Positions 32,035-47,605 of a stretch of DNA of 64,000 nucleotides are shown here, in pieces (the first letter of the stretch is position 1; each line of letters starts with the position of its first letter). The position numbers and the translations under genes are program-made. Origin of the DNA: Ruminococcus sp. (lineage in GTDB: Bacteria; Bacillota; Clostridia; Oscillospirales; Ruminococcaceae). The stretch is from positions 21,788 to 85,787 of the forward strand of contig JAFXXD010000008.1 in assembly GCA_017542475.1 (NCBI GenBank), given 5' to 3'. Below the pieces are notes generated by a model that had not been told where the DNA came from, did no database searches, and saw only the letters and a program-made list of their open reading frames with translations.

Positions 32035-33312
32035 TCAGAGACTGTAAAAATACTGTTTTTCCTCGAACGCTTCCTTGTCGTAGGCGGAGGAATAACCGCG
32101 CCATTCCTCGCGGCTGTAATCAAGCAGGACCTCGAGTATATTTGCGGGAACGTGCTTCTTCACGAAGTCCGAGCTCTCGGCGCAGGAGACAGCCTCCTCA
32201 AGTGTGGAGGGCAGGCGCTCCGAGCCTGTGTTTTTCTCGGGCAGAGCGAGCTTTTCGGCTATGCCCTCGAGTGCTGAATAAATCAACAGACCGAGCACGA
32301 AATACGGGTCGCAGACACAATCCGCGGCACGGAGCTCGACGGAGGTGTTCTCGCTGTCGGGATTCATACGGATAAGCTGTGAGCCCTCCTCGTCCGACCA
32401 TATGATATCGCGGGGAGCTGTGAACTCGCCCAGTCTCGCGTAGGAATTCACGGTCGAATTCGTGAACAGCGTAAACTCGCGGATATGCTTCATTATTCCT
32501 GCCGCGGCGCTTCTGAGAAGGTCGTTGTCGCCTGACTTCGTCTCCTCGAGCATATCGTTGTCGGGGAAGATATTGAAGCTGATATGCATACCGTTTCCGC
32601 AGTCATTGCGGAGCGGCTTGGGCATAAAGCTCGCGTGAACGCCGTGAGTCTCGGCGACCGACTTTACAGCCGACTTGAAGCTGAGGAAAGTATCAGCCGC
32701 CTTCAGAGCCGACGATGCGTTGAAGTCTATCTCGTGCTGACCGCAGCCGCTCTCGTGGCGCGAGGATATCGGGTGGATACCCATCTGCTCGAGAGTGAGG
32801 CATACGTCGCGGCGTATATTCTCGCCCTTGTCGTCGGGAGCGACATCGCAGTAGCCCGCATAGTCGTGCGGAGTTTTCGTTGGCAGACCGCTGTCGTCCT
32901 TGCGGAAAAGAGTGAACTCGCAGGACGTGCCGAAGCGGAAGCAATAGCCCGCCGCAACGGCTGCCTTCATCGCCTTTTTGAGGAAGTATCTGCCGTCGCC
33001 CTCGAAGGGAGTGCCGTCCTCGTAGCGGATATAGCAGAACATTCTTATAACTCTGCCCTGCTGGGGTCTCCACGGGAGAACGGTCATAGTCTGAGCGTCG
33101 GGGAAGAGGAAGAGGTCCTTGCCGTTTGCAGCCTCAAAGCCCGCTATCTTCTTTGCGGTGATGCGGACTCCGCGCTCGAAGGTGACTGCGAGCTCCGATG
33201 AAAGGACGGAGATGTTTTTCAGTCTGCCCTTCATATCGCAGAACGTCAGCTTGACGAACTTGACGTCGTTTTCCTCTATATACTGCAATATCTCATTTTC
33301 CGAATATATCAT
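32035..33312 (-). CDS. glnA: Glutamine synthetase, type I
   Basis: ATP-dependent amidation of glutamate. The 425 residues have the type I motifs: CGQHEIDF (ATP and metal), HASFMPKPLRNDCGNGMHIS and NSYARLGEF. It is shorter than typical GSI-alpha (about 440-470) and lacks an adenylylation-site motif, in line with Firmicute enzymes. A GGAGGCTAAA box precedes the ATG. A second, unrelated-length GS (type III, GlnN) is at 43423, so the organism has both. Its divergence leaves open a specialised role, but all catalytic blocks are present. Confidence 0.93.
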   Translation of the reverse strand: MIYSENEILQYIEENDVKFVKLTFCDMKGRLKNISVLSSELAVTFERGVRITAKKIAGFEAANGKDLFLFPDAQTMTVLPWRPQQGRVIRMFCYIRYEDGTPFEGDGRYFLKKAMKAAVAAGYCFRFGTSCEFTLFRKDDSGLPTKTPHDYAGYCDVAPDDKGENIRRDVCLTLEQMGIHPISSRHESGCGQHEIDFNASSALKAADTFLSFKSAVKSVAETHGVHASFMPKPLRNDCGNGMHISFNIFPDNDMLEETKSGDNDLLRSAAAGIMKHIREFTLFTNSTVNSYARLGEFTAPRDIIWSDEEGSQLIRMNPDSENTSVELRAADCVCDPYFVLGLLIYSALEGIAEKLALPEKNTGSERLPSTLEEAVSCAESSDFVKKHVPANILEVLLDYSREEWRGYSSAYDKEAFEEKQYFYSL

Positions 33313-33325
33313 TTTAGCCTCCGTA

Positions 33326-34810
33326 TCAAAGATTGGTGTAGCCCATCAGGTATTCGTCGACCTCTGCCGCTGCGTCGCGTCCCTCGCGGATAGCGCGTAC
33401 CACGAGCGACTGTCCGATGTGCATATCGCCTGCTGTGAATACCTTTTCAACGTCTGTATTGTGCTTGCCGACAGCTGTTTTTACATTAGTGCGCTGGTCG
33501 AGCGATACACCGAAGGCGTCCGCCACATACTGCTGACAGCCGAGGAATCCCGCCGCTATGAGACAGAGCTCGCAGGGGAGCGTTTCCTCGCTGCCCGCTA
33601 TCTCGTTCATCGTGCGTCTGCCTGTTTCGGGGTCTGTACCGAATTCGAGCCTGACGGTCTTCACAGCCGAAAGCTTGCCGCTCTCGTCTTTGATGAACTC
33701 CTTGACAGTCGTACAGTAGATACGCGGGTCGTGACCGAATACCGCGATAGCTTCCTCCTGACCGTAGTCGGTCTTGCAGACTCTCGGGTATTGAGGAAAG
33801 GGATTGTTCTCGGCTCTCTCGTCTGGGAGCTTGGGCATCATTTCGAGCTGTACCACCGACTTGCAGCCGTGGCGTACAGATGTGCCCACGCAGTCATTTC
33901 CCGTATCGCCGCCGCCGATTATGACGATGTTCTTGTCCTTGGCGGAGATGAATTTGCCGTCCCTGAGCTCGGAATCGAGCAGGCTCTTCGTGGTCGCCTT
34001 GAGGAAATCCACCGCGAAGTATATGCCCTCGGCATCACGTCCCTCAGCCCTGATATCACGCGGATTCGATGAGCCGCACGCGAGCACTACTGCGTCAAAG
34101 CTGCCGAGTATCTCCTCAGCGGAAACGTTTTCGCCGACATTGGAATCAGTCCTGAACTCCACGCCCTCAGCCTTCATAAGCTCCACGCGGCGCTCGATGA
34201 TGTGCTTTTCGAGCTTCATATTCGGTATGCCGTACATAAGCAGTCCGCCTACACGGTCGGAGCGCTCGAACACAGTCACACTGTGACCGCGCTTGTTGAG
34301 CGTATCTGCGGCGGCAAGTCCCGACGGACCCGAGCCGATGACCGCTACGCGCTTGCCGCTTCTTACAGCGGGTATCTGCGGCTGCATAAGACCATTTGCG
34401 AAGCCGAATTCAATGATGGAATTCTCGTTCTCCTTCGTGGTCACGGGCGAATCGTAAACTCCGCAGATACAAGCCTTCTCGCACAGTGCGGGACATACTC
34501 TCGACGTGAACTCGGGGAAGTTGTTAGTCATCAGCAGACGGCTCAGCGCCTGCTCCTTCTGACCGTGGTAAAGGAGGTCGTTCCACTCGGGAATGAGGTT
34601 GTTGAGCGGGCAGCCCGATATCATTCCGCATAGCATTTTACCGTTCTGGCAGAAGGGCACTCCGCAGTCCATACAGCGTGAAGCCTGCTCGCGGCGGTGT
34701 TCCTCGTCGAGCTGCACGTGGAACTCGTTGAAGTCCTTGATGCGCTCAAGAGGTTCCTTTGCCGATGTTTCTGTCCTTGCAAATTCAAGAAATCCTGTTG
34801 CCTTTCCCAT
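33326..34810 (-). CDS. gltD: Glutamate synthase small subunit (NADPH oxidoreductase)
   Basis: Feeds electrons from NADPH through FAD and iron-sulfur clusters to GltB. The 494 residues include the N-terminal cluster cysteines 46, 49 and 54 (CMDCGVPFC) and GMISGCPLNNLIPEWN. The FAD site is VIGSGPSGLAAADTL, the NADPH site IIGGGDTGNDC and the C-terminal FAD block FTAGDMHIGQSLVVRAI. Its ribosome binding site (GGAGG) lies inside the last codons of gltB, three bases away, so translation is coupled. Confidence 0.97.
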   Translation of the reverse strand: MGKATGFLEFARTETSAKEPLERIKDFNEFHVQLDEEHRREQASRCMDCGVPFCQNGKMLCGMISGCPLNNLIPEWNDLLYHGQKEQALSRLLMTNNFPEFTSRVCPALCEKACICGVYDSPVTTKENENSIIEFGFANGLMQPQIPAVRSGKRVAVIGSGPSGLAAADTLNKRGHSVTVFERSDRVGGLLMYGIPNMKLEKHIIERRVELMKAEGVEFRTDSNVGENVSAEEILGSFDAVVLACGSSNPRDIRAEGRDAEGIYFAVDFLKATTKSLLDSELRDGKFISAKDKNIVIIGGGDTGNDCVGTSVRHGCKSVVQLEMMPKLPDERAENNPFPQYPRVCKTDYGQEEAIAVFGHDPRIYCTTVKEFIKDESGKLSAVKTVRLEFGTDPETGRRTMNEIAGSEETLPCELCLIAAGFLGCQQYVADAFGVSLDQRTNVKTAVGKHNTDVEKVFTAGDMHIGQSLVVRAIREGRDAAAEVDEYLMGYTNL

Positions 34811-34813
34811 AGC

Positions 34814-39349
<4,536 letters not shown>

Positions 39350-39400
39350 ATCATTCACTTGCCTTTCCGACACGGAGCGCCATTGATCCGCATCGCATAA

Positions 39401-39446
39401 TAAAAAAGGACGTCCATACAGACAGCAAGCCTGTACGAACGTCCTT
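39401..39446 (-). terminator. Leader terminator of the gltB operon (possible attenuator)
   Basis: Sixteen-base stem including wobbles, AAGGACGT at 39439-39446 with ACGTCCTT at 39406-39413, nine-base loop, and a six-T run. It begins only a few bases after the predicted transcription start, so the operon must escape it to be expressed. Confidence 0.85.
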
Positions 39447-39459
39447 GTTACTAATGAAC

Positions 39460-39488
39460 ATCTTATCACGTTAAAGCGGAAATGTCAA
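39460..39488 (-). promoter_or_regulatory. Promoter of the gltB-gltD-glnA-ANTAR-purF-asnB operon
   Basis: TTGACA (39483-39488), 17 bases, TAAGAT (39460-39465) on the minus strand. Confidence 0.88.
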
Positions 39489-39589
39489 TAGGAAAATCGG
39501 GCAATACGGCGCTTTCGTGAAATTTACACAGTTATTCTCCGCTAACATCAAAGAAAAAATATGCGATACGTCAAATTTGTAAAAAGCTA

Positions 39590-39618
39590 TTGACAAATCT
39601 TTCGCAAAGAGCTATAAT
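39590..39618 (+). promoter_or_regulatory. Promoter of the Amt-PII gene
   Basis: Perfect TTGACA (39590-39595), 17 bases, TATAAT (39613-39618). It is divergent from the gltB promoter, about 100 bases away. Confidence 0.92.
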
Positions 39619-39637
39619 GGCATTGTAAACAGCAAGG

Positions 39638-39671
39638 GAGCTGAGGACGCTGAGTCCTTGGCTCTTTTTTT
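39638..39671 (+). terminator. Leader terminator upstream of amt (possible attenuator)
   Basis: GAGC-TG-AGGAC pairs with GTCCT-TG-GCTC (two G-U pairs), five-base loop, seven Ts. It lies about 13 bases after the predicted start of transcription and about 105 bases before the gene, so read-through has to be controlled. Confidence 0.88.
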
Positions 39672-39696
39672 GGTTTATAGCGCTAATTCCATACAC

Positions 39697-39738
39697 AAAG
39701 GGGTGTATGATGTCACAGCAGACATCATGCACCCTTTT
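39697..39738 (+). promoter_or_regulatory. Eighteen-base hairpin with hexaloop ACAGCA in the amt leader
   Basis: Positions 39697-39714 pair with 39721-39738 over 18 base pairs (two wobbles), closing a six-base loop ACAGCA. ANTAR-binding hairpins have six-base loops with A at position 1 and G at position 4, and this loop fits. It lies downstream of the terminator rather than overlapping it, which differs from the classical dual-hairpin order. Confidence 0.6.
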
Positions 39739-39774
39739 GAATTTTATGCTGTAATTTTTTAAGGAGGAATCCCT

Positions 39775-41583
39775 ATGGACGCTCAGACAATCATATCACA
39801 AGTGACTGAGAGCACGAACGGCGTAGTATTCGGAGTATGGTTCCTTATAGGCGCAGCTCTCGTATTCTTTATGCAGGCAGGCTTTGCAATGGTGGAGACA
39901 GGCTTCACCCGCGCAAAGAACGCAGGCAACATTATAATGAAAAACCTGATGGACTTCTGTATCGGTACAGTGGTTTTCATCGTTATCGGCTTCGGTCTTC
40001 TCTTCGGCGAGGACCTCGTAGGCATAATCGGCAAGCCCGGATTTGACATCTTCACTTCCTACGGCTCGTTCGACTGGTCGAACTTCGTGTTCAACCTCGT
40101 ATTCTGCGCGACTACAGCTACCATCGTTTCGGGAGCTATGGCAGAGCGCACAAAGTTCCTTTCCTACTGCGTTTACTCAGCTATCATCAGCGCTGTTGTG
40201 TACCCGATAGAGGCACACTGGGGCTGGGGCGGCGGCTGGCTGGCTCAGTGGGGCTTCCACGATTTCGCTGGTTCGGCTCACATCCATATGGTCGGCGGTA
40301 TCGCAGCTCTCGTAGGTGCGGCTATCCTCGGACCGAGAATCGGTAAATTCCACAAGACCAAGGACGGCGAGACCAAGGTAAACGCTATCCCAGGCCACAA
40401 TCTCACAATTGGCGCTCTCGGCGTATTCATTCTGTGGTTCGGCTGGTACGGCTTCAACGGTGCGGCTTGCACATCTATCGACCAGCTCGGCTCGGTATTC
40501 CTTACAACCACTATCGCTCCCGCAGTTGCGACAGTAACTTGTATGATATTCACATGGGTAAAGTACGGCAAGCCCGATGTTTCGATGTGCCTGAACGCTT
40601 CGCTCGCAGGACTTGTAGGTATCACAGCTCCCTGTGACGTAACAGACGCTTTCGGCTCGACAATGGTCGGCATTGTATCAGGTCTGCTCGTTTGCTTCGG
40701 CGTATGGTTCCTCGACTACGTGCTCCACATCGACGACCCTGTCGGCGCGGTTGCAGTTCATATGATGAACGGTATCTGGGGCACTATCGCAGTTGGTCTC
40801 TTTGCTAACCCCGAGGTTCCCGGCTATTCACTCGCTGACCAGAACGGAGACCAGCTCGCAGGTCTGTTCTACGGCGGCGGCTTCGGTCTCCTCGGCAGAC
40901 AGCTCACGGGCTTCGCTGCTATCGCACTCTTCACGGCAGTTTCAATGGTAATAGTATTCTTCCTCATCAAGGCGACGATCGGTCTTCGTGCTTCCGAGCA
41001 GGAGGAGATCATCGGTCTCGACGTTACAGAGCACGGACTCATCTCCTCTTACGCTGACTTTGCTCCCGCACTCACAGACGCAGGTATGCACGGCTATACA
41101 AAGGACGATGCAAAGAGCGTGAAGAAGGTCGGTACTCCCGAGGCTCCTGCTGTTACTGTCGATGAGGCGGTAGAGGTGAAGAACTACTCGACACCTTCGC
41201 CCGACGGCGCAACAAAGCTCACAAACATTGTTGTTATATTCAAGCAGCAGAAGCTTCAGCAGTTCATCGAGGCTATGGAGCACATCGACGTAAAGGGCAT
41301 CACAGTCACGAATGTGCTCGGCTGCGGTATGCAGAACGGACAGAAGAACTACTACCGTGGTGCTACTGTTGAGATGAACCTGCTTCCCAAGGTAAAGGCT
41401 GAGATCGCGGTATGTGCGGTTCCTGTTGAAAAGGTTGTAGCGGCGGCAAAGGCTGCCCTCTACACAGGCAACTACGGTGACGGCAAGATGTTCATCTACG
41501 ACATCGAGAACGTCATCAAGATACGTACAGGCGAGGAAGGCTACAACGCGCTCCACGATTCGGCGGAGTGGGAAAAGGCATAA
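39775..41583 (+). CDS. amt: Ammonium transporter fused to a PII signal protein
   Basis: 602 residues. The first 420 form the 11-helix Amt channel (N-terminal FFMQAGFAMVETGFTRAKN, AHIHMVGGIAAL, GFNGAACTS and HMMNGIWGTIAVGL with pore-lining histidine). After a 55-residue linker, residues 481-590 form a complete PII/GlnK domain (LTNIVVIFKQQKLQQFIEAM, T-loop GQKNYYRGATVEMN, LPKVKAEIAV). Normally GlnK is a separate protein that plugs Amt when nitrogen is plentiful; here the regulator is covalently tethered. Tyr at the T-loop tip could be modified, but no uridylyltransferase is in the window. RBS AAGGAGG. The leader carries a terminator and a hexaloop hairpin. Confidence 0.95.
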   Translation: MDAQTIISQVTESTNGVVFGVWFLIGAALVFFMQAGFAMVETGFTRAKNAGNIIMKNLMDFCIGTVVFIVIGFGLLFGEDLVGIIGKPGFDIFTSYGSFDWSNFVFNLVFCATTATIVSGAMAERTKFLSYCVYSAIISAVVYPIEAHWGWGGGWLAQWGFHDFAGSAHIHMVGGIAALVGAAILGPRIGKFHKTKDGETKVNAIPGHNLTIGALGVFILWFGWYGFNGAACTSIDQLGSVFLTTTIAPAVATVTCMIFTWVKYGKPDVSMCLNASLAGLVGITAPCDVTDAFGSTMVGIVSGLLVCFGVWFLDYVLHIDDPVGAVAVHMMNGIWGTIAVGLFANPEVPGYSLADQNGDQLAGLFYGGGFGLLGRQLTGFAAIALFTAVSMVIVFFLIKATIGLRASEQEEIIGLDVTEHGLISSYADFAPALTDAGMHGYTKDDAKSVKKVGTPEAPAVTVDEAVEVKNYSTPSPDGATKLTNIVVIFKQQKLQQFIEAMEHIDVKGITVTNVLGCGMQNGQKNYYRGATVEMNLLPKVKAEIAVCAVPVEKVVAAAKAALYTGNYGDGKMFIYDIENVIKIRTGEEGYNALHDSAEWEKA

Positions 41584-41590
41584 GCTGACC

Positions 41591-41653
41591 AAGGCTTCCG
41601 CAGACACATCTTAAAAATCCAGATGAATTCTCCACCGTCTGCGGAATGCCTTT
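41591..41653 (+). promoter_or_regulatory. Long hairpin between amt and pyrG
   Basis: AAGGC.TTCCGCAGAC (41591-41605) pairs with GTCTGCGGAATGCCTT (41637-41652) with one bulge, enclosing a smaller CATCT/AGATG hairpin. No T run follows, so it may be a transcript-end or processing structure rather than a strong terminator. Confidence 0.6.
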
Positions 41654-41680
41654 CTCATAAATGTATTTCAAGGAGCATAA

Positions 41681-43282
<1,602 letters not shown>

Positions 43283-43401
43283 GCCATTAGCCTTTAGCCC
43301 TTAGCTATTAGCTTATGGTGTCCCTTCGGGACAAACAATTATAAATAATATCGCGCAGCGATACCTTTAGCTAATGGCTAACGGCTAACAGCTAAAGGCT
43401 T
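43283..43401. repeat. TTAGC-heptad inverted-repeat element, copy B
   Basis: Left arm ATTAGCC TTTAGCC CTTAGCT ATTAGCT, right arm TTAGCTAATGGCTAACGGC and AACAGCTAAAGGC. Inner hairpins GTCCCTTCGGGAC and ATCGCGCAGCGAT replace the differently spelled ones of copy A (4222-4318). It starts one base after the pyrG stop and ends just before the glnN ribosome binding site. Confidence 0.75.
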
Positions 43402-43422
43402 ACTGAAATGGAGGAAATAAAA

Positions 43423-45510
43423 ATGGAAAAGGTAACAGAGTATTTTGGCTCAATGGTATTCGATGAGAGAGTTATGAAGGCTACTCTTTCGGAGAAGGTA
43501 TACAAGTCACTGAAAAGGACTATCGACAGGGGCACTCCCCTTGATATCTCCGTCGCAAACGTCGTAGCCGCCGCTATGAAGGACTGGGCTATCGAGAAAG
43601 GCGCTACCCACTACACCCACTGGTTCCAGCCGATGACGGGCGTTACCGCCGAGAAGCACGACAGCTTCATCACTCCCGCTCCCGACGGACGCGTAATTAT
43701 GGAGTTCTCGGGCAAGGAGCTCGTCAAGGGCGAGCCTGACGCATCTTCCTTCCCGTCGGGCGGACTTCGCGCCACATTCGAGGCTCGCGGCTACACGGCA
43801 TGGGACCCGACATCATACGCCTTCATCAAGGACGGCACACTCTATATCCCGACAGCATTCTGCTCGTACACAGGCGAGGCTCTCGACAAGAAGGTTCCGC
43901 TCCTGCGCTCGATGGAGGCTCTCAACAAGCAGGCTCTGCGCGTGCTGAAGCTTTTCGGAAACGACGGCGTAAGAAGCGTCCGCACATCGGTAGGTCCCGA
44001 ACAGGAGTACTTCCTCGTTGACCGCGAGATGTACAAGAAGCGCAAGGACCTCGTTATGACAGGACGCACCCTCTTCGGCGCTATGCCTCCGAAGGGTCAG
44101 GAAATGGAAGACCACTACTTCGGATCTATCAAGACAAGAGTTGCAGAGTATATGGCTGACCTCGACAAGGAGCTGTGGAAGCTCGGTATCCTTGCCAAGA
44201 CCAAGCACAACGAGGTAGCTCCCGCTCAGCACGAGCTTGCACCTATCTATAAGACCACCAACATCGCCGCCGACCACAACCAGCTCACAATGGAGGTAAT
44301 GAAGAAGGTCGCAGAGCGCCACGGACTTGTGTGCCTGCTTCACGAGAAGCCCTTCGAGGGCGTAAACGGCTCGGGCAAGCACAACAACTGGTCTATCTCG
44401 ACCGATACGGGCGTGAACCTCCTCTCTCCCGGCGAGACTCCCTACGAGAACGCGCAGTTCCTGCTCTTCCTCGCGGCTGTTATCAAGGCAGTTGACGACT
44501 ATCAGGATCTGCTGAGACTTTCCGTTGCAACAGCGGGCAACGACCACCGTCTCGGAGCAAACGAGGCTCCTCCCGCTATCATCTCCATCTTCCTCGGCGA
44601 CGAGCTGACGGCTATCCTCGAAGCTATCGAGAACGACAAGCCCTACGGCGGCACAGCCAAGGAGAAGATGAAGCTCGGCGTAGATGTTCTGCCGCAGTTC
44701 AGCAAGGACACCACCGACAGAAACAGAACTTCTCCCTTTGCTTTCACAGGCAACAAGTTCGAATTCCGTATGCTCGGTTCTTCCAACAGCATCTCCTGCG
44801 CGAATATCCACCTCAACGCCGCGGTAGCCGAGGAGCTGAGGCAGTTCGCCGACAAGCTCGAGGGCGCAAAGGACTTCAAGAAGGCGCTCCACGACCTCAT
44901 CAAGAAGACCATCAAGGAGCACAAGCGCATAATCTTCAACGGCAACGGCTACGACGACGCATGGGTAAAGGAAGCCGAGGAGCGCGGACTTTCAAACCTC
45001 CGCACCACAGCCGACTGTATGCCTAAGATTTGCGACAAGAAGAACGTCGAGATGCTCACCTCGCACGGTATCTTCACCGAGGCTGAGATATTCTCACGCT
45101 GCGACATAATGCTCGAGAACTACGTCAAGTCCGTAAACATCGAGGCTCAGACGATGGTGGATATGGCTCGCAAGGAGATAATCCCCGCAGTTGCGAAGTT
45201 CGCGGCTGATACGGCTTCCGCAGTTGCAGTAAAGAAGAGCGTATCCAAGGCAGCCTGCAAGTACGAGACCAAGCTCGTTGAGGAGCTGTCAGTCCTCATC
45301 GACGCGATGGACGATGCGACCACAAAGCTCGAAGCCGCAGTCGCCAAGCTCAGGACTATCAGCGACATCAGGAAGGAGTCCGAATTCGTCCGTGACAAGA
45401 TGATACCCGCAATGGATAAGCTCCGTGCGGCTGCCGACAAGGCTGAGGTCATCACGGCTGAGGACTACTATCCCTTCCCCGCTTACGACAAACTTCTTTT
45501 CGGAGTGTGA
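43423..45510 (+). CDS. glnN: Glutamine synthetase, type III
   Basis: Large GS of 695 residues, the GSIII form common in Bacteroides and ruminococci. Motifs: [27 protein letters not shown] (metal ligands), [24 protein letters not shown] and [16 protein letters not shown]. Start at 43423 is chosen because GGAGG lies eight bases upstream; the ATG at 43408 is part of that box. Together with glnA it gives the organism two GS enzymes, and with Amt-PII and GltBD a complete high-affinity ammonium route. No terminator-type leader was seen, unlike amt and gltB. Confidence 0.96.
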   Translation: MEKVTEYFGSMVFDERVMKATLSEKVYKSLKRTIDRGTPLDISVANVVAAAMKDWAIEKGATHYTHWFQPMTGVTAEKHDSFITPAPDGRVIMEFSGKELVKGEPDASSFPSGGLRATFEARGYTAWDPTSYAFIKDGTLYIPTAFCSYTGEALDKKVPLLRSMEALNKQALRVLKLFGNDGVRSVRTSVGPEQEYFLVDREMYKKRKDLVMTGRTLFGAMPPKGQEMEDHYFGSIKTRVAEYMADLDKELWKLGILAKTKHNEVAPAQHELAPIYKTTNIAADHNQLTMEVMKKVAERHGLVCLLHEKPFEGVNGSGKHNNWSISTDTGVNLLSPGETPYENAQFLLFLAAVIKAVDDYQDLLRLSVATAGNDHRLGANEAPPAIISIFLGDELTAILEAIENDKPYGGTAKEKMKLGVDVLPQFSKDTTDRNRTSPFAFTGNKFEFRMLGSSNSISCANIHLNAAVAEELRQFADKLEGAKDFKKALHDLIKKTIKEHKRIIFNGNGYDDAWVKEAEERGLSNLRTTADCMPKICDKKNVEMLTSHGIFTEAEIFSRCDIMLENYVKSVNIEAQTMVDMARKEIIPAVAKFAADTASAVAVKKSVSKAACKYETKLVEELSVLIDAMDDATTKLEAAVAKLRTISDIRKESEFVRDKMIPAMDKLRAAADKAEVITAEDYYPFPAYDKLLFGV

Positions 45511-45515
45511 TATAA

Positions 45516-46364
45516 ATGCGATTCACCAAAATGCAGGGCTGCGGCAATGACTATGTATACATCAACTGCTTCGAGGAGAGCGTCAGCTCTCCCGAGCAGC
45601 TCGCCAAGGCGGTCAGTGACCGCCATTTCGGCGTTGGCTCGGACGGTCTTGTGCTGATACTTCCGAGCGATACAGCGGACTGCCGTATGCGTATGTTCAA
45701 TCCCGACGGCAGCGAGTCCGAGATGTGCGGCAACGCCATACGCTGCGTTGCGAAGTACGTATACGACAAGGGCATTATCCACAAGCCTGTTGTAACTGTG
45801 GAGACGCTCGCGGGCATTAAGACTATCGAGGTACACACCGACGAAAACGACATCGCCCGCACGCTCACCGTAGATATGGGAGCTCCCGTCACAGAGGCGG
45901 CGGAAGTCCCTGTTATCGCGGAGAGCTCGCCTGTCACAGACCTCTCGCTCACGGCTTACGGCAGGGAGTTCCGCTTCACCTGCGTATCAATGGGCAACCC
46001 GCACGCCGTCACCTTCATCAGCGAGGACGTCAGCAGGTTTGAGGTCGAAAAATACGGCAGGGTATTCGAGTGCGACGAGCACTTTCCGCACCGCGCAAAC
46101 ATCGAGTTCGCTGAGATAATAGCCCCCGACCACCTCAAAATGCGCGTCTGGGAGCGCGGCACGGGCGAGACACTCGCCTGCGGTACGGGTACCTGCGCAA
46201 CGGTCGCGGCGGCTTGTCTGAACGGCATATGTCCGCGCAAGCCCGTGAGAGTGGAGCTTCTCGGCGGCGAGCTGGTGATAGAATGGAAGGAATCGGACGG
46301 GCACATCTATATGACAGGTCCCGCTGAATATACATTTGAGGGAGAATACTATGGCAAGGTTTAA
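45516..46364 (+). CDS. dapF: Diaminopimelate epimerase
   Basis: Cofactor-independent racemase turning LL- into meso-diaminopimelate for lysine and peptidoglycan. 282 residues in two mirror-image halves, each with a catalytic cysteine: SEMCGNAIRC and ACGTGTCATVAA. N-terminal FTKMQGCGNDY is the family signature. It begins five bases after glnN, using GGAG in the glnN end, and overlaps dapL by 14 bases, so the three are probably one transcript. Confidence 0.96.
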   Translation: MRFTKMQGCGNDYVYINCFEESVSSPEQLAKAVSDRHFGVGSDGLVLILPSDTADCRMRMFNPDGSESEMCGNAIRCVAKYVYDKGIIHKPVVTVETLAGIKTIEVHTDENDIARTLTVDMGAPVTEAAEVPVIAESSPVTDLSLTAYGREFRFTCVSMGNPHAVTFISEDVSRFEVEKYGRVFECDEHFPHRANIEFAEIIAPDHLKMRVWERGTGETLACGTGTCATVAAACLNGICPRKPVRVELLGGELVIEWKESDGHIYMTGPAEYTFEGEYYGKV

Positions 46365-47553
46365 CGAGAGATTTCTTGACTTAAAGGAGAGCTACCTGTT
46401 CAGCGAGGTCGCGAAGAGGGTAAGCACATTCAAGGAGAAGAATCCCGATGCTGACGTGATAAGGCTCGGCATCGGCGATGTGACGCTTCCGCTGGGAAAG
46501 ACTGTGGTGCAGGCAATGCACTCCGCCGCCGATGAAATGGGCAGGGCTGAGACCTTCCGCGGCTACGGTCCCGAGCAGGGCTACGACTTCCTCAGAAAGG
46601 CTATAGCAGGTCATTACAGGGACATCGGCGCGGACGTTGACGAGGACGAGATCTTCGTATCCGACGGTGCGAAGTCCGACACGGGAAACATCACCGACCT
46701 ATTCTCCGCAGACAACACCGTCCTCATTCCCGACCCTGTCTATCCCGTCTACGTTGACACGAACACGATGAACGGCAGAAATATCGTCTATATGGACGGT
46801 ACTGCCGAGAACGACTTCCTCCCTATGCCTGACAAAAGTGTCCGCGCGGACATCATCTACCTCTGCTCGCCGAACAACCCCACAGGAGCCTGCTACAACA
46901 AGCAGCAGCTGAAGGAATGGGTGGACTACGCCCTTGAAAACGACGCCGTTATCCTCTTTGATTCGGCTTACGAGAGCTTCGTCTCGGACGATGACCTCCC
47001 CCGTACCATCTACTGCATAGAGGGCGCAAAGAAGTGCGCAGTTGAGTTCTGCTCGTTGTCAAAAACAGCAGGCTTCACGGGGACACGCTGCGGATATACG
47101 ATAGTTCCGAAGGCGATAAAGTCCGTATCTCCCGACGGACGCGAAATGAACCTCAACAAGATGTGGAACAGGCGTCAGACCACAAAATTCAACGGCGTGC
47201 CCTACGTTGTACAGAGAGCAGCCGAGGCTGTTTTCAGCGCAGAGGGACAGAAGGAATCAAAGGCTATGACAGCCTGCTATATGGAGAACGCCCGCATCAT
47301 TTCCGATACGATGACCGAGCTCGGCATACGTTTCACAGGCGGCGTAAATTCTCCGTATATATGGTTTGAGTGCCCCTTCGGTATGGACAGCTGGACCTTC
47401 TTCGACTATATGCTTGAAAAGGCAGGAGTAGTCGGTACCCCAGGTGCAGGCTTCGGCAAAAACGGCAACCGCTGGTTCCGCCTGACAGCCTTCAACAATA
47501 AGGAGAATACCATAGAAGCTATGAAGCGCTTCAAGGCGCTTTTTGAGAAATAA
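46351..47553 (+). CDS. dapL: LL-diaminopimelate aminotransferase
   Basis: PLP enzyme that converts tetrahydrodipicolinate directly to LL-diaminopimelate with glutamate as amino donor, bypassing succinylase or acetylase steps. 400 residues: SDGAKSDTGNI, YLCSPNNPTGACY, and the PLP lysine in SLSKTAGFTGTRCGY. Start at 46351 (MARFNERF) follows GAGGGAGA inside dapF; an ATG 15 bases earlier lacks a proper ribosome binding site. The glutamate demand explains its position after glnN. Confidence 0.95.
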   Translation: MARFNERFLDLKESYLFSEVAKRVSTFKEKNPDADVIRLGIGDVTLPLGKTVVQAMHSAADEMGRAETFRGYGPEQGYDFLRKAIAGHYRDIGADVDEDEIFVSDGAKSDTGNITDLFSADNTVLIPDPVYPVYVDTNTMNGRNIVYMDGTAENDFLPMPDKSVRADIIYLCSPNNPTGACYNKQQLKEWVDYALENDAVILFDSAYESFVSDDDLPRTIYCIEGAKKCAVEFCSLSKTAGFTGTRCGYTIVPKAIKSVSPDGREMNLNKMWNRRQTTKFNGVPYVVQRAAEAVFSAEGQKESKAMTACYMENARIISDTMTELGIRFTGGVNSPYIWFECPFGMDSWTFFDYMLEKAGVVGTPGAGFGKNGNRWFRLTAFNNKENTIEAMKRFKALFEK

Positions 47554-47590
47554 TCAAAACCACCCGCTTTAAAACGGGTGGTTTTGATTA
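47551..47590. terminator. Bidirectional terminator
   Basis: Perfect 16-base stem (TAATCAAAACCACCCG/CGGGTGGTTTTGATTA) with an eight-base loop, between the convergent dapL and GGDEF genes; A and T runs lie inside the arms. Confidence 0.9.
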
Positions 47591-47605
47591 TGAGCCACTT
47601 AACAG

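Noticed and set aside
43283-43401. CRISPR-like array from the tandem TTAGC units
   Set aside because: The units are 7 bases long with no spacers and form inverted arms. No cas gene is in the window.
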